64,000 nucleotides of DNA from Roseiarcus sp963779095 (GTDB lineage Bacteria; Pseudomonadota; Alphaproteobacteria; Rhizobiales; Beijerinckiaceae): contig CAVZWU010000017.1 in the NCBI GenBank assembly GCA_963779095.1, forward strand, positions 62,001 through 126,000, in the 5' to 3' direction. The position numbers and the translations under genes were made by a program. The notes beneath the pieces were generated by a model, which was not told the DNA's origin, did not search any database, and saw only the letters and a program-made list of their open reading frames with translations. Position 1 is the stretch's first letter. Every line of letters starts with the position of its first letter. Positions 25,923 through 36,555 of the stretch are shown here, in pieces.

Positions 25923-26408
25923 TTAGAATCGTGGACGCCTCCTCGTCATTCCGCGCGGGTTCGGGTCGACAACGGCCCAGGCCGACACCAGGTTTGAGAA
26001 AGCTGATACGAGTTGCAAAACGCCAAGTCCGCCTCGGCTGAAGCCGGTCGCTACGAGACGGCGTCCCGCAAATCGGTCCTCGCCGAGAAAGCCTGCAAGG
26101 CTCATCACGTGCTCGGCCCAGTTCCAGTCATTTTCATTCGGAAGAGGAGGCGCTTGTGGCGCAATGACCACGGTGCCGGAAAGTCGGCCGAGAATAGCCT
26201 GAAAGGGTGCGGTCTGGTGTATGCACACCTTTGGTATGTCGTTGGCGCTCGAACCGGCTTCGCCTTGACCATGCAGGAAGAGTAAAACCGGGCTCTGAGC
26301 CCGTGTTGTTTCTGGTTCGATGATTAGCGCAGGCAACCCGGCAACGTTATCGATTTCGGACCAAGCAGCTGGCGTGCCGTCGATCCAGCTCGCATAAGAC
26401 GAGATCAC
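25923..26408 (-). pseudogene. Alpha/beta hydrolase, 3'-truncated by IS481
   Basis: A PHB-depolymerase/esterase-like hydrolase: LLFLHGQGEAGSSANDIPK (oxyanion region), VVIAPQAPPLPNENDWNW, and the nucleophile elbow GFSRGGLGVLQL. Translation ends 23 bases from the IS481 border, before the region that should hold the catalytic aspartate and histidine, so it is truncated. ATG 26408 is preceded by GGAGGAGAACG. Substrate unknown. Confidence 0.75.
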
Positions 26409-26588
26409 TCACGTTCTCCTCCTTCGCCGGGCGTGGCTGGACTTGGATTCGGCGAATTGGAGTCCACTGGGGAGCGCCCCGTTCGCTGGCGACAATCGAG
26501 CATTCACTCATCCGGCGACGACTTTATGCGCACTGTGTTGGGTCCAGCGCTTTGAAGCCCTGCATCCTCCGCTTGGCGCAAATGGCAG

Positions 26589-26753
26589 TCATTCCGCGAC
26601 CGCCTGACGAATGGGTAAAGTCGCTCGCGACCAAAACGCTGAACCTTCCGGCCCCCGATCCGCGGAAGCTGCGACAACGCCCCTCAGGCGCGTCTCTCGG
26701 ATGGCGGCGGTTACTGCGGCGTGTTCCTCATTGGTAAGATCGATTGTCGGCAC
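26589..26753 (-). CDS. Possible small protein, PTIDLTNEEHAAV type
   Basis: A 54-codon frame from GTG 26753 begins PTIDLTNEEHAAVTAAIRE, which resembles the start of a short soluble hypothetical protein common in rhizobia. The second half does not continue the resemblance, so a frame shift or decay is likely. No good ribosome binding site seen. Low confidence. Confidence 0.3.
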   Translation of the reverse strand: MPTIDLTNEEHAAVTAAIRETRLRGVVAASADRGPEGSAFWSRATLPIRQAVAE

Positions 26754-26797
26754 GGCCTAGCCGGCCTCTCCGCACAGAGGCTCCGGGCGACGATCAG

Positions 26798-26899
26798 TCA
26801 GTCATCGCGTCGCCGCAAACAGAGGTCGCCGGTGGTCATTCCGTGAATGCTGATGAGCAACGTGAGGAACCACAACGCCCCGAGAACATTTTGGGTCAT
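26798..26899 (-). CDS. Candidate 33-residue membrane protein
   Basis: ATG 26899 is preceded by GGAGGGCAGCA, an excellent ribosome binding site at the right distance. The peptide MTQNVLGALWFLTLLISIHG begins with one predicted membrane span and ends with a charged tail (CLRRRDD). Small single-span proteins of this kind are often missed. No family recognised; conservation in related genomes would decide. Confidence 0.4.
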   Translation of the reverse strand: MTQNVLGALWFLTLLISIHGMTTGDLCLRRRDD

Positions 26900-27785
26900 T
26901 GCTGCCCTCCGAATCGACTGTGCCGTCCGGCAGTGTACGCTTTCAACCGGTCTAGGGAACCGGGGCGTCAAGAACCTCGAGGGGAAAGATCTTCGTGTTG
27001 GGTTCACCCGCTGCACCCACCGCGCGTGGGATCTGGGCGTGTTTCAGCTGCTCGCGTAATTGCAGCCGCCAGCGTCAGGGCGCTTATGGTAAGGAGCCTG
27101 CTTGTGCGAGATCGCATCTTAAACATCCTTCCTTTGCGGGGGTTGGTCTCGTTGGAATGATCCGCGTTCTGGGGACGGCGGCAAACGGTATGGCGCCGCG
27201 GCTACAACCATCGAAATCTTGGGCCAAACATTCTCGGCGCAACTACGCATATTCGCGCCGGTTTTCGGGCGACGCCAATCAGAATTCACCATGGCGGCGT
27301 CACGTTGGCGAACGAAAAGCGCGACGGAGCTGCGTTTCGTGTATCTTCCAGCTGCTGGAGCGCCTCGCGCCAAGTGTTCATCGACGCTGCGCGGAGTGCT
27401 CGGTGCGTTTGGGCCGATGCGAGGTGGCGTTGAACATTGAGGGTGTTGCTGGAGCATTAATCGGGTTTCCCGTCGGAGCGACTCTGGCGCTATCAGTGGG
27501 AATGATCGTACTTGGTTATTTTCACGGCCACGGGCGGGGCGCCGATTCTGTGGGCCGGCGAGAGATCAGGTTCTGGTCCGGACCGGGGCGGCGGGCTCGC
27601 ACGCCTACCCGTCGAGGCGATGAAGCTCGAATATCGGCGGCCAAGACAAATCGCCGCGTGGAGCAGTGCTATTTGCAAACCCGCGGGGGCTGTCCTCGAT
27701 ACGCACGTGAACGGGCGACGCGCTGTTTGGGGACCGCAAAGATACGGATCGTAGCCCGGATCCGCCAGCATCTTGGAGGCAAGTC

Positions 27786-29415
27786 ATGACGATCGGTCAC
27801 GACATGACCCCGAGCATCGACCCTAGCCGGCAGAGGAGCACGGGGCCTGTGCGGACCAAGCAGCCGATCTATGTCGATCTCCTGCCGCCCTGCAATATCG
27901 CCTGCCCGGCCGGCGAGAACGTCCAAGCTTGGCTGGCGTTCGCCCAGGCCGCCAAGTTTCGAGAGGCCTGGGAGGCGCTCGTCCGGGACAATCCGCTGCC
28001 GGGCGTGCATGGCCGGGTCTGCTATCACCCGTGCGAAACGAGCTGCAACCGCAGAGACCTCGACAGTTCTGTCGGCATTCATGCAGTCGAACGCTTTCTG
28101 GGCGATCTCGCGGCGCAACACGAATGGCCGCTGCCCGTCGATGCGCCCCGCTCTCGGCAAACGCGTGCTGGTGGTTGGGGCTGGTCCGAGTGGGCTCTCG
28201 GCTGCCTATCATCTGAAGCGGCTTGGCCATGAGGTGGAGATCCACGAGGCAGGGCCGCAGCCCGGCGGCATGTTGCATTTCGGCATTCCCGCCTACCGAC
28301 TGCCGCGCGAGGATCTGATGAAGGAGATCCGCCAGATTGAGCGCATGGGCGTCGGGATAGTCGTCAATCACAAAGTCGACGATGTTCTCGCCGAACAGGA
28401 AGCGGGTCAGTTCGACGCCGTCTTCATCGCAATCGGCGCCCATCTCTCCAAGCACGTAGACATTCCTGCGCGCGACGCAGTCAAGGTGCTCGATGCGGTG
28501 TCGTATCTGCGCGATGTCGAGACGCGGGAGGCGCCGTCGCTCGGCCGCCGCGTGGTGATCTATGGCGGCGGCAACACTGCCATGGATGCTGCCCGCACAG
28601 CGCGTCGCCTTGGCGCCGAGGAAGCGATGATTGTCTACCGTCGCGACCGGGCCCACATGCCGGCTCATGGGTTCGAGGCCGACGAAGCGCTGGCGGAGGG
28701 CATCAAGATCAAGTGGCTGACGTCGATCAAGGCGATCGACGGCGGTGATCTCACCGTCGAGGTAATGGAGATTGACGCCAAGGGCCGCGCCCAGCCCACT
28801 GGGCAACTCGAGACGCTGAAGGCCGACGCGGTGGTGCTCGCCCTCGGCCAGGAGGCGGACAGCGCCTTCCTGCGCAAGATCCCAGAGATCGTTCACCAGG
28901 CCGACGGCACGGTGGTGGTCGGGCCGGACATGATGACCGCCAGGCGGGGCATCTTCGCCGGCGGCGACATGGTGCCGGCCGAGCGCTCTGTCACGGTCGC
29001 CACCGGACACGGCAAGAAGGCGGCGCGCCACATCGACGCTTGGCTGCGCGGCGGCGTCTACAGCCGTCCCGCCAAGCATCCGACGGTCGACTTCGCCGGA
29101 TTGAACCTGCCGATCTATGCGGATGCGGCGCGCTCCACCGAACACGAGCTGCCCGTCGGAGCGCCTCGCGCTGGCTTCGACGAGGTGGTCGCCGGCCTGA
29201 GCGAGGTGGAGGCCCTGCACGAGGCCCGGCGCTGCCTCTCATGCGGCAATTGTTTCGAATGCGACAATTGCTTCGCCGCCTGTCCGGAGGACGCCATCTT
29301 CAAGCTCGGCCCCGGCCGCCGCTACGAGATCAAATACGCGCTCTGCACGGGCTGCGCGGTGTGCGTCGAGCAATGTCCCTGCCACGCCATGGAAATGATC
29401 CCCGAGCCGGCGTGA
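27786..29415 (+). pseudogene. GltD-like NADPH oxidoreductase with ferredoxin domain (one frameshift)
   Basis: Order of parts: an N-terminal cysteine-rich Fe-S domain (CNIACPAGENVQAW; CYHPCETSCNRRDLD), an FAD-binding motif VLVVGAGPSGLSAAYHLKRL, an NAD(P)-binding motif VVIYGGGNTAMDAARTARRL, and a C-terminal bacterial ferredoxin domain with two cysteine clusters (CLSCGNCFECDNCFAACP and CTGCAVCVEQCPCHAM). The family is the glutamate synthase small-subunit type that passes electrons between NAD(P)H and ferredoxin-like partners. A frame shift at about 28160 separates VDAPRSR from LGKRVLVVGAG; otherwise complete. ATG 27786 follows TTGGAGGCAAGTC. It is 49 bases upstream of nifJ and probably couples its ferredoxin pool to NADPH. 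Confidence 0.88.
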
Positions 29416-29464
29416 GGTAGTCCGCGCCGGCTTGCCGGTCGGAAATTCGCAAGGAGGCCAAGTG

Positions 29465-32400
29465 ATGGGCACGCGGACGACGATGGACGGCAACACCGCC
29501 GTCGCGCATGTCGCCTATCGCGTCAATGAGGTGTGCGCGATCTTCCCGATCACTCCGTCGTCGACCATGGCTGAACTGGCCGACCAGTGGTCGGCTGAAG
29601 GTCTCAAGAACATCTGGGGGAATGTCCCCGTGGTGCAGGAGATGCAGAGCGAGGGAGGGGCCGCCGGCGCCGTCCATGGCGCGCTGCAATCCGGAGCGAT
29701 GACCACGACCTTCACCGCCTCGCAGGGGCTGATGCTGATGCTGCCCAACATGTTCAAGATAGCCGGGGAGCTGACCCCAACGGTGTTTCATGTCGCGGCT
29801 CGGTCGCTCGCCACGTCGGCGCTGTCGATCTTCGGAGACCATTCCGACGTCATGACCGTCCGCACCACCGGCTTCGCGCTCATTTCCTCGGCTAACGTAC
29901 AGGAAGCCCATGATGCGGCACTGATCGCGCAGGCGGCGACGCTTCAGTCGCGCGTGCCGTTCCTCCATTTCTTCGACGGCTTCAGGACCTCGCACGAACT
30001 CAATACCTTGTCGCTCCTTAGCGACGATGACATCCGGTCGCTGATCCCGAACGAACTGGTCCGCGCTCACCGCTCTCGCGCGCTTAGCCCCGAACATCCC
30101 TTCATTCGCGGCACCGCGCACAATCCCGACACGTTTTTCCAGGCCCGCGAGGCGGTAAGCCCCTTCTACGCCAAGGTCCCCGCCGTCGTGGCGAAGATCA
30201 TGGCGCAGTTCGACGCTCTCACCGGGCGTCGCTACGGACTGTTCGAGTATGAAGGGACGGCGGACGCGGAACGTGTTCTCGTCCTGATGGGCTCGGGCGC
30301 GGAGACCGCGCGCCAGACGGTCATGGCGCTGGTCGCTAAGGGCGCCAAGGTCGGCGTTCTGCAGGTTCGCCTCTATCGGCCATTCTCAGCGGCCGATTTC
30401 CTCGCTGTCTTGCCTGCGTCCGTCACCGCGATCGCCGTCCTGGAGCAGACCAAGGAACCGGGCTCGACCGGCGAGCCCCTCTATCTCGACGTGGTGGCCA
30501 CTCTTGCCGAGGCGGTAGGCCGGGGCGAACGAGGGTCGATGCCCCGGGTGGTCGGCGGCCGCTACGGGATCTCGTCAAAGGATTTCACTCCCGCGATGGC
30601 GAAGGCGGCGTTCGACGAACTCCTCAAACGCGACGCAAACGACCGTTTTGCGGCACGGAACGGCTTCACCGTCGGGATCAACGACGACGTTTCTAATACG
30701 AGTCTCGAGGTGGATCCCAGTTTCTCGATCGAAGCCGACAGCGTCACCCGCGCGGTCTTCTACGGCCTTGGCGCCGACGGAACGGTCGGGGCCAACAAGA
30801 ACAGCGTGAAAATCATCGCCGAGGATGCCGGGCGCTACGCCCAAGGCTATTTCGTTTACGATTCACACAAATCGGGCGCCCAGACCATTTCGCACCTCCG
30901 TTTCGGGCCGGATCCGATCAAGGCGCCCTATCTGATTGCCGAGGCGGGCTTCGTCGCTTGCCACCAGGCAGGATTCCTCGAGCGGCAAGATGTCCTACGG
31001 CTGGCGGCGCCGGGCGGCGTCTTCCTGCTCAATACACCCCACGGACCCGACGAGGTCTTCGATGACCTGCCGCGGCCGGTGCAACGGCAGATCATCGACA
31101 AGCGCCTCCGTTTCTTCGTCATCGACGCCTCCAAGGTCGCCCGTGAGGTGGGTCTCCCCGGGCGCACCAACACCATCCTCCAGACCTGCTTCTTCGCCAT
31201 CTCCGGCGTGCTGCCGCGCGAGGCGGCGATCCGGCACATTAAGGAATCGATCCGCAAGACTTATGGCCGCAAGGGCGAGACGGTGGTCGCCAAGAACTTT
31301 GCTGCGGTCGACGGTACGCTGGCGCGCCTCTATCAGGTCGAGGCGCCGGCGGCGGCGAGCAGTGACCGAGACCTGCCGTCGATCGTGCCCGACACTGCCC
31401 CGGACTTCGTGCGACGCGTGACTGCCCGGATGATGGCCGGGCGCGGCGACGACATTCCCGTCAGTCTGATGCCGCCAGACGGTACATTTCCATCGGGCAC
31501 CAGCGCCTACGAGAAGCGTAACATCGCTGCCGTCGTGCCCGTCTGGGAAGAGGATCTCTGCATTCAATGCGGGCAATGCAGCTTCGTCTGCCCGCACAGC
31601 GTCATTCGCGCGCGCTACTATCACGAGGACGCGCTCGCCGCAGCGCCCGCTTCGTTCAAGTCCGCCCCGGTCAACGCGCGTGGTTACCCGGAAGCCCGCT
31701 TCAGCTTGCAGTTCTATGTCGAGGACTGCACCGGCTGTGGTCTCTGTATCGAAGCCTGCCCGGCGGTCAGCCCGCGCAAGCCGGGGGTCAAGGCCATCAA
31801 CCTCGCCGACAAGGAGCCGCTGATCGCGAGCGAACGCGTCAACATCTCCTTCTTTGAGAAGCTTCCGGTCAATGACCGCGCTCGGGTCGATTTCGCCAAC
31901 GTTCGCGGTGTGCAGTTCCTCGAGCCCTTGTTCGAGTTCTCTGGCGCCTGCGCCGGATGCGGCGAGACGCCGTATCTCAAGCTCCTCTCGCAATTGTTCG
32001 GGGACCGCGCTCAAGTCGCCAATGCCACCGGCTGCTCGTCCATCTACGGCGCCAACCAGCCGGTGACGCCATGGACGAAGGACCGCGAGGGCCGCGGGCC
32101 GGCATGGTCGAATTCGCTGTTCGAGGACAATGCCGAGTTCGGGCTGGGCTTTCGGCTGGCCGCCGACAAGCATCTCGAACTAGCCCGGACGCTGCTCCGC
32201 CAGCTTGCCGGGGTCGTCGGCGAAGACCTTGCGAACGGCATTCTCACGGCCCCGCAGATCCAGGAGTCGGAAATACGGGCCCAGCGGATCCGGGTCGCGG
32301 AGCTCAAGACACGGCTTCTCAAGCTCTCCGGCGAGGCTTTCGATGATCTCCTCTCGGTCGTCGATCATCTCGTGCGGCGGAGCATCTGGATCGTCGGTGG

Positions 32401-33068
32401 CGACGGTTGGGCCTATGACATCGGCTATGGCGGACTCGACCACGTGCTGTCGACCGGTCGCGACGTCAACGTCCTGGTGCTCGATACCGAAGTCTATTCC
32501 AACACCGGCGGCCAGGCGTCGAAGGCGACGCCCCTCGGAGCGGTGGCCAAGTTCGCGACCGCCGGCAAGCGCGTTGCGCGCAAGGACCTCGCCCTCCAGG
32601 CGATCGCCTATGGCAATGTCTACGTTGCGCAAGTCGCCATGGGCGCCAACCCGCAACAGACGCTGGACGCGTTCCGCGAGGCGGAAGCCTACGAAGGAAC
32701 ATCCCTGATCCTGGCCTATAGCCAGTGCATCGCCCACGGCATCGACATGCGCTTCGGAATGAAGCAGCAGGACCTGGCTGTTGCGAGCGGCTATTGGCCC
32801 CTGCTTCGGTTCAATCCGGCCATGCGCACGATCGGTCAGAACCCGTTCCGGCTCGAACTCGCCGCGCCCGACCATCCCGTTCAAGGACTATGCGTACAAC
32901 GAGATACGCTACTCGTCCCTCGCTGACGCACGGCCGGACGAAGCGGCTTCGCTGCTCGCCGCCGCCCAGACGGCCATCGTGGAGAAGTACCGCCAATACG
33001 AGGATCTTGCCACGCGCGACGGTAGCCGGTTTCAGGTCGGCGGCGCCACCGCCAAGTCAGTAACGTAG
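29465..33068 (+). pseudogene. nifJ: Pyruvate:ferredoxin (flavodoxin) oxidoreductase, C-terminal frameshift
   Basis: Homodimeric PFOR of about 1200 residues that oxidises pyruvate to acetyl-CoA and CO2 and reduces ferredoxin or flavodoxin. Seen in order: domain I (TTMDGNTAVAHVAYRVNEVC, SSTMAELADQW), the two-cluster ferredoxin domain (CIQCGQCSFVCPH and CTGCGLCIEACP), the third cluster (CAGCGETPYLKLLSQLF), and the TPP site (GDGWAYDIGYGGLDH, then DTEVYSNTGGQASKATPLG). Near 32880 the frame shifts; the true tail (KDYAYNEIRYSSLADARPDE) ends at 33068. The start ATG 29465 has AAGGAGG nine bases upstream. In diazotrophs this enzyme can feed nitrogenase; no nif genes are seen here. Confidence 0.92.
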
Positions 33069-33111
33069 CTGCGCGGGTGCGAACCTCGAACGTATTGGTC
33101 GCGAGGATGTC

Positions 33112-34107
33112 ATGGATTTGACGACACGGTATATGGGCCTTGACCTAAAGAACCCTCTAGTCGCGTCCGCTTCGCCGCTTAACGCCGACCTCGGCAATCT
33201 AAAACGCCTCGAGGACGTCGGGACCGCGGCCGTGGTGCTTCCCTCTCTCTTCGAAGAGCAGATCGAGGCCGAGGCTGCACGTTACGACCATCTGACCGGC
33301 GTGAACGCCGAAAGTTCGCCTGAAGCGCAGAGCTATTTTCCCGCACCGGCCGACTACAAGGTCGGGCCGCAGCAATATCTCGACCTTGTTCGCCGCGCGA
33401 GCGGGTCGCTCGACATTCCCGTCATCGCCAGCCTAAACGGCACGACCGACCAAGGCTGGATTTCCTACGCCAAGTTGATCGAGGAAGCCGGCGCCGCGGG
33501 ACTGGAACTCAATATCTACTTCATCCCCGCTGACCTTTCGCTGACCGGCAATGACGTCGAGCAACGCTATATAGACATTCTGAAATCTGTGCGGGCCATG
33601 GTCTCCATTCCGGTCGCGGTCAAGCTTAGTCCCTATTTCAGCGCGGTCGGCAGCATGGCGCTGGCCCTCGAACGCGCCGGCGCCGACGCCCTGGTGCTGT
33701 TCAATCAATTCTACGAGCCTGATCTCGACATCACGCGCCTCGAGGTGCTGACCGACCTCAAGCTCAGCCAGCCGGATGAGATTCGCCTGCCATTGCTCTG
33801 GCTCGCGGTTCTCTCCGGCCGCGTGAAAGTCTCCCTCGCCGCCACAACGGGAGTCACCTCCGCCGACGAGGTCGTGAAATACCTCCTCGCCGGGGCCGAC
33901 GTCGTGATGACCACCTCGGCCCTTCTGCGCCACGGGGTGGACTATGTGGCTGTCTTGCTCGACGGACTGACGTCCTGGCTGCGGGCGCGTGAATTCGCTT
34001 CGGTCAATCACATGCGCGGGATCATGAGCCAGCAGCGGGTGCAGGACCCGCAAGCCTTCGAACGCGCCAACTATATCAAGATCCTGCAGGGATACCGCGG
34101 CAGCTAG
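33112..34107 (+). CDS. Dihydroorotate dehydrogenase-like flavoprotein
   Basis: This 331-residue FMN TIM-barrel protein begins MDLTTRYMGLDLKNPLVASA. It has IPVIASLNGTTDQGW, IPVAVKLSPYFSAVGSMALA and the phosphate-binding end TGVTSADEVVKYLLAGADVV. Such proteins are annotated as dihydroorotate-dehydrogenase-like and often neighbour nifJ. With the GltD-like gene and PFOR it forms a compact redox module, 43 bases downstream. A true pyrimidine role is unlikely given this context. The stop abuts the CTAG target of the IS701. Confidence 0.87.
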   Translation: MDLTTRYMGLDLKNPLVASASPLNADLGNLKRLEDVGTAAVVLPSLFEEQIEAEAARYDHLTGVNAESSPEAQSYFPAPADYKVGPQQYLDLVRRASGSLDIPVIASLNGTTDQGWISYAKLIEEAGAAGLELNIYFIPADLSLTGNDVEQRYIDILKSVRAMVSIPVAVKLSPYFSAVGSMALALERAGADALVLFNQFYEPDLDITRLEVLTDLKLSQPDEIRLPLLWLAVLSGRVKVSLAATTGVTSADEVVKYLLAGADVVMTTSALLRHGVDYVAVLLDGLTSWLRAREFASVNHMRGIMSQQRVQDPQAFERANYIKILQGYRGS

Positions 34108-35531
34108 CTAGCACTACTTTGGCAGATTAGGAGTTCGGAAAGGATTTCGCCCGATCGTCGGCTTCGCGATTTTGCGGAGCCGGCGGCGTGGCGGACTGGG
34201 GCGGGGATCTTGATCGGTGGCTTGCGCCGTTCCTGGCGCGGCTCGAACACAAGGCGCGCCGGCGGATGTGTCCGCTCTATGTTGCTGGGCTGATTGGGCC
34301 GGGCGAGCGCAAGAGCGTCGAGCCGATGGCGTCGCGATGGGCGCCCGGCGATTACGACCAGTTGCATCATTTCATTGCGAGCGGCGTGTGGAGTGAAGCG
34401 CCGCTGGAAGAGGAACTCGCGATCCAGGCGGACAAGCTGATCGGGGGCGCCAATGCAGTCCTTGTCGTCGACGACACGGCGCTGCCGAAGAAGGGGTCGC
34501 ATTCGGTCGGCGTCGCGCCGCAATACGCCTCGGCGCTCGGCAAGACCGCCAATTGCCAGACGCTTGTGTCGCTGACGCTGGCGCGGGACGAGGTTCCGGT
34601 GATGATCGGCCTGCGCCTGTTTCTGCCGGAGAGCTGGACCGGCGCGCCCGACCGGATGGCGAAGGCCCGCGTGCCCGAGAACTGGCGGGCGGCGCGTACG
34701 AAGCCGGAGATCGCGCTGGCCGAGATCGATCGCATCCGCGCCGCTGGCGTTCGGTTTGCGACGGTGCTGGCGGATGCAGGCTATGGCCTATCCGCGCCGT
34801 TCCGCCAAGGGCTCGACACGCGCGGCCTGAAGTGGGCGGTCGGAATCCCCAAGCAGCAGAAAGTCTATCCGAGCAATGTCAGGCTCGTGTTTCCGACCGC
34901 CGGACGCGGGCGGCCGCGCAAGCGCCATATTCCCGATCAGCTCTCCGCGCCGGCTGAAGACGTTCTCGCCGCCGCGAAGTGGCGACGCGTCAGCTGGCGT
35001 AAAGGAACCAAAGGGCCTTTGGCGGCCTCCTTCGCCGCCGTGCGCGTGCGGATCGCCGATGGTCCGCCACAACGCATCCATGACAAGGGCATGCAGCACA
35101 TGCCGGGCGAGGAGGCCTGGCTCGTCGGCGAGCGTCGCGCCTCGGGCGAGCGCAAATCCTATCTTTCCAACCTGCCTGCCGACGCCAGCCTCAAGACGCT
35201 CGCCGGCGCGATCAAGGCGCGATGGGTCTGCGAGCAAGCCCACCAGCAGCTCAAGGAAGAACTCGGCCTCGACCACTTCGAAGGCCGATCCTGGCGTGGC
35301 CTGCACCGCCACGCGCTCATGACGATGATCGCCTACGCCTACCTGCAAAGCCGCCGCCTCGCCGAGGCGAGCGGGGGAAAAAAGAATCCGCCAAGGGCCG
35401 CCCAAGCCGACACTGCCCGCGATCCGGCGCGCCGTGCTCGCCATTCTCGCCCGCGCGCCGCCATATCGATGTCCCCATTGCAGGCGAACCCTCCGAAGAC
35501 ACCTCGAATAAATCTGCCAAAGTAGTGCTAG
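34108..35531 (+). mobile_element. IS701-family element with CTAG flanks
   Basis: Inverted ends CTAGCACTACTTTGGCAGAT (34108 onward) and the same reading inward from 35531. CTAG at each end is the expected duplicated target. It inserted between the end of the DHODH-like gene and an IS5-family element whose end begins right after it. Confidence 0.88.
34188..35525 (+). CDS. IS701-family transposase
   Basis: It starts at GTG (VADWGGDLDRWLAPFLARLE) and has the family blocks GPGERKSVEPMASRWAPGDY, VVDDTALPKKGSHSVGVAPQ with the first aspartate, VLADAGYGLSAPFRQGL, and EQAHQQLKEELGLDHFEG, then RSWRGLHRHALMTMIAYAYL. After about 35390 the frame departs from the usual tail (a proline- and arginine-rich end follows), suggesting a small shift near the C-terminus that may leave the catalytic core intact. 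It differs from the truncated IS701 at 1.8 kb. Confidence 0.88.
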   Translation: MADWGGDLDRWLAPFLARLEHKARRRMCPLYVAGLIGPGERKSVEPMASRWAPGDYDQLHHFIASGVWSEAPLEEELAIQADKLIGGANAVLVVDDTALPKKGSHSVGVAPQYASALGKTANCQTLVSLTLARDEVPVMIGLRLFLPESWTGAPDRMAKARVPENWRAARTKPEIALAEIDRIRAAGVRFATVLADAGYGLSAPFRQGLDTRGLKWAVGIPKQQKVYPSNVRLVFPTAGRGRPRKRHIPDQLSAPAEDVLAAAKWRRVSWRKGTKGPLAASFAAVRVRIADGPPQRIHDKGMQHMPGEEAWLVGERRASGERKSYLSNLPADASLKTLAGAIKARWVCEQAHQQLKEELGLDHFEGRSWRGLHRHALMTMIAYAYLQSRRLAEASGGKKNPPRAAQADTARDPARRARHSRPRAAISMSPLQANPPKTPRINLPK

Positions 35532-36413
35532 GCCGTGTGGACGAATTTTCGCCAGTCGACGTTTTTGGGATTCCCGCGGTGAATCAAGGCATGATTCATA
35601 AGGCTCCGACTGAGTCAGGGGGCCGGGGCCTATGCCGACAAAGATGGATGACGACGATTGGGCGCACACGCTTGCGGTGTTTCGCGCCTGCCTGCCGCGC
35701 CGTGGAAGGAAGGCTGAGGACGATCGCCGCTTCCTCGAAGCGCTTCATTTCTTCACCGTCGAGAACGTTCGCTGGCGCGCGCTGCCGGAGCGCTTCGGTC
35801 CTTGGAACAGCGTGTGGAAGCGCTTCGATCGCTTGAGCAAGGCCGGCGTCTTCGAGGCCTTCTTCGACACGCTCGCGTCGAGGAGCTCGACGGCGCATCT
35901 TATTCAGATGTTCGACTCCACCGTCGTGCGCGCGCATGTGTCGGCGGCCGGAGCAAAGGGGGGCAAGAAGGCCAGGCGCTCGGCCGCTCGCGCGGCGGCT
36001 TCACCACGAAAATCCACGCGAAATCGGACGCCTCCGGCGACATCATCGCCTTCGATCTGACCGGCGGCGAAGCCTTCGACGGGCGTCACTTCGAAACCCT
36101 GCTCGACATCGGGCCCGACATTCAGCCGCGCGCCGTCATCTGCGACAAAGGCTACGCCAGCAAGGCCAATCGGGACGCCGCAAGAGCGCGCGGCATCGCT
36201 CCCGTCATCTCCCACAAGGCCAACGAAAAGAACAAGCCAGCCTTCTTCGCCCGCACCCTCTACAAAGCCCGCGCGCGCATCGAACAGGGCATCGGACGGC
36301 TCAAGCGCTTCAGGCGCGTCGCGCTCCGATGCGAAAAGACCGAACGAAACTTCAGATCAATCGTCAGCTTCGCCGCAGGCCTTTGCTTGATCAAATTCGT
36401 CCACACAGCTTAG
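35532..36413 (+). mobile_element. IS5-family (IS427-type) element with frameshifted transposase
   Basis: Ends read GGCCGTGTGGACGAATTT on the left and GCTGTGTGGACGAATTTGA reading inward on the right. The two-frame transposase has its second frame joined through AAAGGGGGGC. The left end touches the IS701. The flanking trinucleotides (CTA, TTA) fit the TNA target only loosely. Confidence 0.8.
35632..36413 (+). CDS. IS427-type IS5 transposase, two frames joined by likely frameshifting
   Basis: The first frame (35632-36060) starts MPTKMDDDDWAHTLAVFRAC and holds RWRALPERFGPWNSVWKRFD and the first aspartate in LIQMFDSTVVRAHVSAAGAKGG. The second frame (to 36413) holds SRGGFTTKIHAKSDASGDII, the second aspartate in AVICDKGYASKANRDAA and the glutamate in RARIEQGIGRLKRFRRVALR. 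The switch occurs at a run of A and G (AAAGGGGGGCAAGAAGG, about 35954-35970), where IS427-group elements are known to use programmed frameshifting. I therefore treat this as normal biology rather than a broken gene. Confidence 0.85.
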
Positions 36414-36555
36414 CGATAGGCATCGTCACGCTCGTCAAGAATAAGGACATTTTCGGGTAGATTTCGCGCCCATCGGGAGCGAGATCGTGAGGCGCCGACG
36501 TTGATTCTAGCCCATGGCGAAACCTCGCCAAGATCGTGTGGTCGATAATCGCGTC

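Larger units (their letters stand above)
26411..27785. other. Gene-poor 1.4-kb stretch
   Basis: No gene of normal length is supported here. Two small minus-strand candidates are listed separately. On the plus strand near 27425-27540 a hydrophobic run (AGALIGFPVGATLALSVG, MIVLGYF) could be the relic of a membrane protein, without a recognisable start. The open frames at 26995-27789 (plus) and 27119-27457 (minus) lack family features and look incidental. Confidence 0.4.

Noticed and set aside
27119..27457. 112-codon minus-strand frame in the gene-poor region
   Set aside because: No start context, no domain, and several other frames are equally open.
30995..32173. 392-codon minus-strand frame inside nifJ
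   Set aside because: nifJ motifs run through the whole stretch on the plus strand.
33112..34107. Pyrimidine-biosynthesis dihydroorotate dehydrogenase
   Set aside because: The protein belongs to the DHODH-like branch next to PFOR and no other pyrimidine gene is near.
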